A stretch of 63,360 bases of DNA from Alloascoidea africana (taxonomy: Eukaryota; Ascomycota; Alloascoideomycetes; Alloascoideales; Alloascoideaceae). This document shows, one piece after another, positions 42,314 through 50,612 of the stretch (position 1 is the stretch's first letter; the number at the start of each line of letters is the position of its first letter). The position numbers and the translations under genes are program-made. Location: positions 1 through 63,360 of the forward strand of contig JAKTTT010000089.1 of assembly GCA_030581615.1 (NCBI GenBank). The letters run 5' to 3'. The notes under the pieces are model-generated. The model was not told the DNA's origin. It worked only from the letters and a program-made list of their open reading frames with translations, and ran no database searches.

Positions 42314-42398
42314 TTATTGCATTTTGTTTTATTGATTGTATTTTAGAAATTGATTTTGTACAAATAAAACAACAGAAAATGACATTTCATAGTGAATT

Positions 42399-42941
42399 TT
42401 GTATTATTATTGGGACAACCAGGTGGCTTCTTTTATTCGAATCAATGAACAGTTTAGGGGTTCATCCAGTCTTTATAGTAATCCTCTGGAGTTTCCAGCT
42501 TCTTCCAGTATCGCAAACTTTTTGGGCTCGTACCTTGAATTCTACACACAATGGAAAATGCAAAAGAGCTCAGACACTCGGACTGTTCTGAAATTTACAG
42601 GTGAAGATCAATCCCCAGATGATGATTTCTTTGTGGATGATTGCAGTTACTATGAGGATGAGGCTAGGTATGAAGATCAAGCAACTGATCATGATGAATG
42701 GAAGGAAATTGGGGTTTCCAGAGTGAATGTCTCAATCCATCCAACACACCACACCATCAGAGCCTATCCGTGTGGAGACAGAAGAGATGAGATGGATCTC
42801 TATTATGAAGTTGAAACCAACCATAGAATCACAATCACTGCTGATTTTCCTTTAAAGCTGGAAAGGAAACATGAGTTTTTTTTGCTTCAAATCGTATCCC
42901 ACGGACAAGACAAGAGTGGCAGAACTGGATTCGGACCATGA
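42399..42941 (+). pseudogene. ORF fragment of unknown family
   Basis: About 180 open codons without an ATG near the start. The stretch is acidic in the middle (DDDFFVDDCSYYEDEARYEDQ) and ends in a beta-rich-looking region. It may be the rest of a larger broken gene, or a gene whose first exon is not seen. No family is recognised. Confidence 0.35.
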
Positions 42942-43754
42942 ATTTATAGAATAAAATCAGAATATGCTAATGAAACTTTGTTTATTAATGCTCCAACGAG
43001 ACCGTTTAATAGGATTCAAGACCCGACTACAATATCATAATCCTTCTCTTGAATAGTCTGCTTCAAACATAGTTGTAACATAAATTGTTATGTTGGGCAA
43101 TCAAGCAGGAAAAACTTGTAATTTAAGTGATGAGCACCTGCAATGACATTCATAGAGTTTGCCATGCCATCGATATTAATGTCTACCGTGTCTATACAAA
43201 TTTTGTGATGCCAGTTTACCACTCTATGGAACAGATGCTACAAAACCATAGGAAATTAAACTTTGGTATGCAAAGAGATTCCATCACCCTCCCACAGATG
43301 CAACTGAGATTCGAATATTCATGAATGTTCTTCGAGCAGGCTACAAGATTCAAATTTCGTAATTGGTTCGAACAACGTAGAAAAGCAAAAAAAAATGAAA
43401 GTTGATTAGGCCCAATAGCAATCTAGAGCTCGCACTTTTACAAACCAACACGGTAAGTTAGACGTTGCAATGATTAGTTTTCAATTGCTGTTGACGTCTG
43501 GTTACCAGACTAACACCTTTTAAGCATGACGTAAAATTGAAACCCACTGTTAAGTATGTGTGGTTGGACTTGCGGCCAAATACACATGACATGTCAAGGC
43601 TAGACTAGACCAGCAAAGTTAAGATTTGGGTGTTGGGCAAATTGGGTTGAGTTTAGAAGATGACTTGAATATTCATATAAGTATGCTGGATGTCCGTCTT
43701 CAAGAGATGATTGCTCAGATCTTTCAAACATTGAATAAATTTTTGTATCAAAAG
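42942..43754. other. Intergenic, upstream of the LEA-like gene
   Basis: 0.8 kb with no gene recognised. The open frame of the next gene extends back to about 43626. Confidence 0.4.
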
Positions 43755-44408
43755 ATGATGGGCCTCAAACAACAAAAACAATTTGTCAAGTATTTGAAAG
43801 GTACTAATAATGCATCACCCATTTGGTATTTCAATAGTCCATTGACACGGACAATTGGCTCATCGAGAGGACCCCAATATTCCACGGACCAGCGAACATC
43901 GCAGAATGAATCAGAACATAAAGGAGCTGTATCAGAGGCATTACACAAGACGAATATGAAACTAGGAAATGCAGCTGCTGACTCAATTGATTACGTGGAG
44001 AATTTGACACACAAGGCTAACAAAACAGCCGACATTGCCGGAGAAACTCTTGAAAATTCCAAGCAAAAGGTTAAAGATGGTTCACACACTGTAAACAAAG
44101 CTGTAGGTGAAACATTGGCTTCAGGGATTGAGCATTCAGAAGAAGCAGCAAAGAAGGCAGAACAGGGCTACGAACAGGTTAAGAGTGCAACAAGAGGCAA
44201 TGTTAACAAGGCGAAAACGACAATTGAAGATCAAGAAAACAAACTAAGTGAGGAAGCAAATCAGGCTGGCCATGAAGCCCATGGTTTACTGGATAAGCTG
44301 AACAAGAAGGTTGGAGAGAAAGCTGCGGAGGGAATCGAGGCGGCCGAATCGTTGACTGATAAGGTAAAGTCGGCCTATCATCATAACGACGATCACAGGG
44401 GTAACTAG
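43755..44408 (+). CDS. LEA-like amphipathic-helix protein, possibly mitochondrial
   Basis: 217 residues if translation starts at ATG 43755; in-frame ATGs at 43683 and 43707 are alternatives. From 43755 the first 40 residues are basic and free of acidic residues (MMGLKQQKQFVKYLKG... to SSRGPQYST), as in mitochondrial presequences. The remainder is a continuous run of Lys/Glu/Ala-rich helix with roughly 11-residue periodicity (KANKTADIAGETLENSKQKV, EEAAKKAEQGYEQVKSAT), like group-3 LEA or apolipoprotein-type proteins. Such proteins protect membranes during desiccation or stress. Function is inferred from composition only. Confidence 0.6.
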   Translation: MMGLKQQKQFVKYLKGTNNASPIWYFNSPLTRTIGSSRGPQYSTDQRTSQNESEHKGAVSEALHKTNMKLGNAAADSIDYVENLTHKANKTADIAGETLENSKQKVKDGSHTVNKAVGETLASGIEHSEEAAKKAEQGYEQVKSATRGNVNKAKTTIEDQENKLSEEANQAGHEAHGLLDKLNKKVGEKAAEGIEAAESLTDKVKSAYHHNDDHRGN

Positions 44409-44689
44409 TTTATGTTGTTTATTTGTTTATTTATTTATTTTAGGTTTATTTTGGAAATTTAGTTGGGACAACAAAGTAAAGGTCAAATCATATGTAAACC
44501 GTATATTCTTACACATTATTATAAAAAAAGAAAATGCGTATTTATAAATCATTCAAAAACACTTAAAACAAATGGTCAAATGAGATGGAAAAACAAAACA
44601 AAACTAGTAAAGTAAACCACGTGTAGCCAAAATGAAAATTGAAGTAATGGATGAAGACATTTTGGGAAAGAAATATTAACAATTATTAT

Positions 44690-45757
44690 TCAATCAATGC
44701 ATTTGAGTTTTTCTTTTGATGCTTCCAACAAAGGTTTAACCGGTTCGATATAGGTACTTGGGACATAACCTACCAACCCTTCTCTATTGCGAGCTTTCCA
44801 CCATTGGCTCGGGTTCCCCATTGGGTCCAGTTTAGTTAGAATTGCTATTAGGTCTCCTTTCTTAAGGGACAGTTCGACTTGGGGGTTTTCCGCTATGAAA
44901 TCGTATTGAGCACGGTAAAACTCTAGTTTAGAAGGGTCTATGGCCTGATATTGAGGAGGAGGTGGTGGTGGTGGGATGGATTGATTTTCGTAAGGTGCAT
45001 TGAGAATAGCCTTTTGGTCCTCTTTTTCAGATGAAATGGCCTTTATGGCCTTGTTTAACAGATAAGGAAGGCCAAAGGTGGCAACGACAAACAGCAGGAT
45101 GGGCTTGATTGAGAATCCAGGGTTCTGTTGAGTTCGTGAGCCGAACTTCATGTACTCATCTTTGTTGAATTTCTTCAACTGGTCGTTTCTCCCGGTAACT
45201 TTTGAAATTACACCTTTGATCCAATTCATGACGGAAAAAATGCCCTTCACCGAGCCCAGAGCCTGTTTCAGCCTACTCAATTGCTCAGCAACGGACACGA
45301 GAGCGAAAAAAGAAGAATGGGTGGCCATATACGTGGATTCCAACATCTGGGCAAGTCCGCCAAAGGCACTGATTAGCCCTTCCATCAAAGTGAATGCCGC
45401 CTGGGTGTTTGCGGCGAGGTTACTAATCGCACCAAGTTGATTCTGGGCTCGAACCATGGTTCCTGCCATCCCGCCATAGGTGCCTCCTGCATTGAAGGTG
45501 TTGGATCCATACGTGTTGTAGCCGGACCCATACATGCCCCTGGCACCATAGCTGTTATAGTTTGTGGGATACTGCGAGGAGTAGTCGTATCCGTAGCTGT
45601 TCACAGTGGAAGGCGCCATGTTGGCAGTCAGCCGCGAGGGCCTGGAGCCAATGCTTGTGGTATCATTAGGGGAAATCTGCTTGGACGGGGCAGTTGTCAC
45701 CCATTGTCTTTGGTCTTGTGGGTGATTGTTGACTGTGTGGGAGGTCATGAAGGTCAT
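44690..45757 (-). CDS. PEX13: Peroxin 13, peroxisomal import docking protein
   Basis: 355 residues. The N-terminal third is rich in Tyr, Gly and Asn (YG repeats at about 54-96), as in known Pex13, where this region forms a permeable meshwork. A conserved hydrophobic region spans about 105-185, a transmembrane helix about 217-235 (IKPILLFVVATFGLPYLL), then a proline run and an SH3 domain at 279-340 (YRAQYDFIAENPQVELSLKKGD...YVPSTYIEP). It docks the Pex5/Pex7 receptors at the peroxisomal membrane. Two other peroxisomal genes lie in this window. Confidence 0.95.
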   Translation of the reverse strand: MTFMTSHTVNNHPQDQRQWVTTAPSKQISPNDTTSIGSRPSRLTANMAPSTVNSYGYDYSSQYPTNYNSYGARGMYGSGYNTYGSNTFNAGGTYGGMAGTMVRAQNQLGAISNLAANTQAAFTLMEGLISAFGGLAQMLESTYMATHSSFFALVSVAEQLSRLKQALGSVKGIFSVMNWIKGVISKVTGRNDQLKKFNKDEYMKFGSRTQQNPGFSIKPILLFVVATFGLPYLLNKAIKAISSEKEDQKAILNAPYENQSIPPPPPPPQYQAIDPSKLEFYRAQYDFIAENPQVELSLKKGDLIAILTKLDPMGNPSQWWKARNREGLVGYVPSTYIEPVKPLLEASKEKLKCID

Positions 45758-46521
45758 AGTGGTGGGCTGGTTAGTAAAGTTTTGGAAAAGCTTAAACTAA
45801 AATAGGCATGTCCTTGGGGTGGCTTTGGGCCGATGGGATGGAGCGTGCATCAGGAGCAGACTTACACGAACCGTAGGGGCTAGGCGAGAGGAACGGACGG
45901 GACATTAGAGAGCGTGGAGGCAGCGACGAGGAAGCGAGAGATGAAGAGAAATGGTGAAGCGAGTGAGCGAGTGTTTACCTTTTCGTCTGGGGGGTACCGG
46001 TCCACGACCCGGGACAGCGGGACAGCAGGACAGCAGGCCACCGGGTCGTGGACCAACCTGTGGCACACGTGACACGGTCCGCTGGGGCCACTCCTCCGCG
46101 GCCAGCCAGGCACGCCCAATCGCGTTCTGGGACGGCGCCACGTCGCGGGCTGTGAGGATCGCGAGAGAAAGAGGCCCGGGCAGCGAGATCGGGGGACCAG
46201 GACTGGGTGTCTGCGGACGATGGGCGGCGACTGTGAGGCCTTGACGGCTGTTGTTGGGGCCTGGTCTGGCAGCAGGCCGTCATGCTCAGCGAGGTGATGA
46301 ACATGGGGATATCAGAGCCCTTCTTCTCCAGCAAAGTTATCATCTATGAGTAAATGTAGAGCTGAGCGGAAGAGGCGTGAAATGCGCTTTTCTCGTTTTG
46401 GCGGCCGCAATTGTCTATATATTGGAGCTCTTTCGCCGTGTCTTTTGGACAGAATCATTCTCTCTTCTTCTAAGATCCTCTTGGGCCGGGACAAAAGATA
46501 TAGAATACCGAGCAGTGAGTT
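45758..46521. promoter_or_regulatory. Divergent promoter region PEX13/PLC1
   Basis: 0.76 kb, markedly GC-rich between about 45990 and 46260, with a perfect 14-bp inverted repeat and nested direct repeats (listed separately). A CACGTG lies near 46065. No gene is supported. Confidence 0.5.
45999..46054. repeat. 14-bp perfect inverted repeat with GGACAGC direct repeats in the loop
   Basis: The arm GGTCCACGACCCGG at 45999-46012 is the exact reverse complement of 46041-46054. The 28-nt spacer holds GGACAGC repeats with an 8-nt period (starting at 46012, 46020 and 46028). It lies between two divergent genes, so a regulatory binding array or DNA hairpin is likely. Confidence 0.75.
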
Positions 46522-49305
46522 ATGTCGCTTGGCCATTGCGAGTCCCGCGCTTGTTCTTATTCTTGTTCTTCCTCTTCTTCTTCTTCGTCGGTGTCCCCAC
46601 GCTTGCGGAAGTTCTCATTTACCGCCACCTCTATCAACAAGACCAGGACCAGGACCCGATCCAAGAGAACAGACTTGTCTTTATGTAGCGGCTGTGTAAA
46701 TAGCTCTAGCGAATCGGCAAATCGTAGTTTAGAACAAGACAACCTCTGTCCCTACTCTTCTTCTAACTCTAACTCTTCACCATCATTATTACCTTTGCAA
46801 AGTTTTGCCCGTCGAAGTCTGTCCATGTTTTACAAAAGGGCAAGCAGCAAAAGCTCTCCAAATCACCAGTCTCGAGCATCTTTACAAACCGTAGCGCGTG
46901 CAAACATAGACTCAACAATTGATAAATCAACCAGTACTGTTACCGCTCTACCTCTACCTCTCGCTGCTGCACTGAACAAACCCCGAATCCCCCGACAACT
47001 TCTAATAGACGGCGTTCCTTTTGTAAAAATCACAGCAAAGAAGAAAACACCCTGCATTTTCAAATTGGATCAAGAAAATGCAATTCTCACATGGAGTGCG
47101 AAAACTGGTTCTGGTTTAGAAATTGACCGAATCGTTGAAATCCGAACCCAAGAGAGAAAATTTACAAAAGCGAAAAACATGGAGAATTCATTTGAATTCG
47201 TATCAATTGTTTACTACAGTTCCAAGAATAAACTCAAGACTTTACGCATTACGAAACCGGAAATGGGAACAAAACAGGACGAGATTGGAATTGCAATTGC
47301 AATTGGAACTGGAATTGAAATTGAAATTGACGTTTTGGTAACCACTTTACGAGATTTATACGCTCATCGAAGAGCGTTTCTAAAGTGTCTATCTTTTTTC
47401 CCTTTTGATTCTATTCTCATGAACATAAACCACACACAATTGCTGGGCCAAACAGTGAAAATGACTCTGCAGGATTTAGAAACACTGGCAAACAGTTTCC
47501 ATATCCATTGGTCCAAAGATTGTCTTGAAAATTTGTTCAAAATTGCCGAATCCGATAACAATGTGCCTGAACATGCGTGGTGGTTGTTGAAATCGAGAAC
47601 AGATTTATCCAATGTTTTCAATACAGTGTTGTTGTCACAGTCGTCTCGAAATTCAACAGGAATCATGACTTTTGACCAGTTTGTGGAATTCATGATCCAT
47701 ACCCAGAATGAATCAATTGAGATTGAACAATTGAAAGTGTTGTTCAACAAATTTGCATCGGAAACGCACTTTAACGCCAACTCTTTTGCCATTTTTTTAC
47801 TCAGTTTCTATGCGTCCAATTACTTGAAATCAGAGGAAGATTTTACAAGACCCTTGAACGAGTATTTCATCTCTTCATCCCATAATACCTATCTACTCGG
47901 AAGACAAGTTGCTGGAGAATCCTCGGTCGAGGCATATGTAAGCGCCCTAAGTCGTGGATGTAGATGTCTTGAAATTGACATTTGGGATGGTGAAAAAGGA
48001 CCTATTGTAAGCCATGGGCGAACATTTACATCGGAAATCGGTTTTTTGGATACACTTTACACAATTAAAACACATGCGTTTACAACCTCGCCTTTCCCAC
48101 TTATCTTGTCTCTTGAAGTACACTGCAGTTTTGAAAACCAGCGCATTGTTCGAGACGATTTGGAACTTGTGTTTGGGGAGATGCTAGTTACGAGAAAGCA
48201 TCTTGTGAATACCCCTATTATTTCCGCACTACCTTCACCACAAGAACTAAAGTATCGGGTTTTAACCAAAGTGAAAAGCGGTGCTGATGACGACCAAGGC
48301 ACAAGAGGACAAAGCTCAGATTCTGGTAAATCTTCAAACTCAACATCAGCCGGTTCAAGTATACTATTGCGCAAACGAAGGAGAATGATGAGGAGACGCA
48401 ATTCGTGTAAGATTGGTTCTTATTTGGGCGAACTTGGAGTTTTCATCAGAGGTCAGAAATTCACAAACTTTTCTCTTCCCGAGTCCAAAACCGCAACGCA
48501 TTGTTTCTCATTTTCAGAAAAGAAGATAAACACTCTGTTGTCACGAGAAGAGGAGACGAAAACATGCACAATTTCAAAACACAATCGATCGTTTCTGATG
48601 AGGGTTTATCCCTCTCGATTGCGGATCAGTAGTACGAATTTTAACCCCTGCGGGTATTGGAAACAGGGAGTCCAGATGGCAGCCACAAATTGGCAAACTT
48701 TTGATCTGGGGCAACAGTTGAACGAGGCCATGTTTGCGTGTGGAAGCAAGAGCGGATATGTGCTCAAGCCAAGAAGCCTGCGTGCGCCGTTCAAAGAAAG
48801 CCCTAGAGGCATGAGAACAGTCAAGGTTACCGTTGTTTCTGCACAGCAGCTTCCGAAACCGAGGGACATGGGTCCAGATTGCAATTGCCATCCGTTTGTT
48901 TCCGTCGAGGTGGTGGGGCCTTCAGGGTTGGAAGATACTACAGGGACCACCATTCACGAAGTTCACGAGGATGGAGAGAGCGCGAAGCTGTGCACACCGG
49001 TGGTTACGGACAATGGGTTCAATCCGATTTGGAACTCGAGCTTTACACTGTTGATTAGAGCGCAAGACTTTGATTTTACGTTTTTGCGGTTTACGGTCCA
49101 CGAGGCATACGATGCTCTGGACAATAGTAGCAGCAGCACCGGGAGCAACAGCAGCAGCAACAGCAGCAGCAAGGGAGAAAGCAGTCCGATTGCAACGTGC
49201 GCCTTTCGGATAGTTTACATGAAGCAGGGCTATCGACATTTACCGTTGAGCGACTTCCAAGGACGACAACTGGGCTGTTCCACACTGTTTATCAAGGTTG
49301 GTTGA
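46522..49305 (+). CDS. PLC1: Phosphoinositide-specific phospholipase C (delta type)
   Basis: 927 residues, near the size of S. cerevisiae Plc1 (869). A low-complexity N terminus is followed by a PH-like region (about 150-290) and an EF-hand-like region (about 320-440). The catalytic X domain, at about 445-590, has both histidines (SSHNTYLLGRQ, IVSHGRTFTSE). A basic serine-rich linker follows, then the Y domain at about 630-760 (SFLMRVYPSRLRISSTNFNP) and the C2 domain at about 775-920, with a Ser/Asn run in one loop (AGCAGC repeats near 49125-49170). It cuts PIP2 to IP3 and diacylglycerol; in yeast this feeds inositol polyphosphate signalling. Confidence 0.95.
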   Translation: MSLGHCESRACSYSCSSSSSSSSVSPRLRKFSFTATSINKTRTRTRSKRTDLSLCSGCVNSSSESANRSLEQDNLCPYSSSNSNSSPSLLPLQSFARRSLSMFYKRASSKSSPNHQSRASLQTVARANIDSTIDKSTSTVTALPLPLAAALNKPRIPRQLLIDGVPFVKITAKKKTPCIFKLDQENAILTWSAKTGSGLEIDRIVEIRTQERKFTKAKNMENSFEFVSIVYYSSKNKLKTLRITKPEMGTKQDEIGIAIAIGTGIEIEIDVLVTTLRDLYAHRRAFLKCLSFFPFDSILMNINHTQLLGQTVKMTLQDLETLANSFHIHWSKDCLENLFKIAESDNNVPEHAWWLLKSRTDLSNVFNTVLLSQSSRNSTGIMTFDQFVEFMIHTQNESIEIEQLKVLFNKFASETHFNANSFAIFLLSFYASNYLKSEEDFTRPLNEYFISSSHNTYLLGRQVAGESSVEAYVSALSRGCRCLEIDIWDGEKGPIVSHGRTFTSEIGFLDTLYTIKTHAFTTSPFPLILSLEVHCSFENQRIVRDDLELVFGEMLVTRKHLVNTPIISALPSPQELKYRVLTKVKSGADDDQGTRGQSSDSGKSSNSTSAGSSILLRKRRRMMRRRNSCKIGSYLGELGVFIRGQKFTNFSLPESKTATHCFSFSEKKINTLLSREEETKTCTISKHNRSFLMRVYPSRLRISSTNFNPCGYWKQGVQMAATNWQTFDLGQQLNEAMFACGSKSGYVLKPRSLRAPFKESPRGMRTVKVTVVSAQQLPKPRDMGPDCNCHPFVSVEVVGPSGLEDTTGTTIHEVHEDGESAKLCTPVVTDNGFNPIWNSSFTLLIRAQDFDFTFLRFTVHEAYDALDNSSSSTGSNSSSNSSSKGESSPIATCAFRIVYMKQGYRHLPLSDFQGRQLGCSTLFIKVG

Positions 49306-49427
49306 ATTGACAAAGCATCGAGGAATTTGGGATGGGGGCGCAGAATAGGCATTATAAAGCATACATATAAATAGAAATACAAAGGCATGATGATGACGAG
49401 TTTTAATAATAGTAAGAGGTAGATTTT

Positions 49428-50178
49428 TCAGGTTTGGGTGATGTTTTCTGCACCAGAAAAAGAGTTTGAAGCATCGGTAATCTTGCGTAGAGCAAGTTGA
49501 AGCTTGTCAACGTTTGGGAGCTTTGAATCAAGGTTGTCCTTAACCTAGAGTAGGAAAGCATTTCATCAGTGGGGGGAGGACTTTTATTATGTCCAATTGG
49601 CATGATTTAGTACTTACAGATCGAAGACTTTCTGCAGCCGCTATCAGTTTATAATAGTTGTTATAAACGAGGGCTTTTTGTTCACTGTCCAGAGTTCTCA
49701 TTTCTAGATCAACGGGAGAGTTAGAACAAATCCATGAGATTGATAAGATTGATAAGATAAACAGAGAGAGACCTTGAAATAGACGGGTTTCGGTTCTTAG
49801 CACTTTGAGTAGGCCGGGACTATTCTGGAGCAAGTCCGTAATGTAAAGGTCTTTATCAAAGGGTTTATCCTTATCGTCGATGATCTCGGCCAGAGTCCGT
49901 GTTTCTTCTTCTTCCTCCTCTTGTTCTTGTTCTTGGACTTCAGTTTCGCCGGTGGCTGGAGAACGGCGGGTTTTCTGTGTGGGCGTGGACTCCGACTCCG
50001 ACCCCGTCTCCACGGCGCCGTCTCTCGTTATCGCGTCCAGTTTGTAGAACTCCCGCAGCGCCGAACGCCGCTTCGAAAAGGCTCTCGCGGGCCCAGCGGC
50101 CTCGGCGTCGGTCGGCGTGCGCGGCAGAGCGGATCTGGGGCCGGCGGCAGAGCCCACGGGGACTCGGCGTGGAGACAT
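49428..50178 (-). CDS. VPS51: GARP complex subunit VPS51, three exons
   Basis: Exons 50178-49773, 49703-49618 and 49544-49428 give 202 residues. Splicing yields KSCQLD-free product ...TRLFQEMRTLDSEQKALVYNNYYKLI and ends ...DASNSFSGAENITQT. Features match Vps51: RRSALREFYKL near the N terminus and the SEQKALVYNNYYKLIAAAESL helix that binds the other GARP subunits. The 69-nt first intron is in frame and lacks stops, and its donor is unusual (GTCTCT). The 73-nt second intron has GTAAGT and CTAG. The N terminus is Pro/Ala-rich. GARP tethers endosome-derived vesicles at the trans-Golgi. The start at 50178 is chosen because upstream in-frame sequence overlaps the divergent promoter. Confidence 0.85.
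49704..49772 (-). other. VPS51 intron 1 (in frame, 69 nt)
   Basis: Donor GTCTCT, branch TTCTAAC, acceptor CTAG. Removal restores the conserved FQEMRTLD junction. Retention would insert 23 hydrophobic residues without a stop. Confidence 0.65.
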
Positions 50179-50612
50179 GGCGGCGGCTGAAGAAGAGGAA
50201 GAAAGACCAAAAGGCAGAAGGCCTGTGGGCTTTTGCAGCCAAGCGGGCCGCGAAAAGGCTTGGTCCCGCGCCCCGTAGCGTGATGGCCAGCCCAGGCGAC
50301 GGCCAGCGGTTGGTTTCAAAGAGCCCGCGGCATTTGGCGCGGGAGAGCTGGACGAGCTGGACGGGCTGGACGGGCTGGAAGAGATCTGGGGAGTATCTGG
50401 AGCCTGCTGGAGCCGGCTGGAGCAGCGGCGACCCCGTGGATGACTTTCATCTTTCATCGGGCGGATTCGCCAGCAAAAGTGCCAATAAAGGGCCTTTTTG
50501 TCCTCATCTTTCCCTTTCTTCCTCTTCTGCCTCTTTTATTTCTTCTTTCTCTCCCCTACACCCTCCCTTTTTGCTCCTCCACTCCGTCAGACAAGGTCCA
50601 TGGCCTCCCAAA
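50179..50612. promoter_or_regulatory. Divergent promoter VPS51/arrestin gene
   Basis: 434 bp, GC-rich (50220-50440) with repeated GCTGGACGG-like units near 50349-50385, then pyrimidine-rich next to the arrestin start. Confidence 0.45.

Noticed and set aside
43360-43380. GGTTCGAAC as a tRNA B box
   Set aside because: It is not followed by the CC pairing part, and no cloverleaf or A box fits.
44609-44616. CACGTG copies elsewhere (28974, 44611, 46065, 53778, 57232) as regulatory sites
   Set aside because: Hexamers occur often by chance; only the perfect TCACGTGA in a short shared promoter and the one in the compact POT1 promoter were kept.
49899-50612. In-frame upstream extension of the arrestin gene
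   Set aside because: It runs antisense through VPS51 exon 1, lacks domain features and a suitable ATG; ATG 50613 begins the conserved region.
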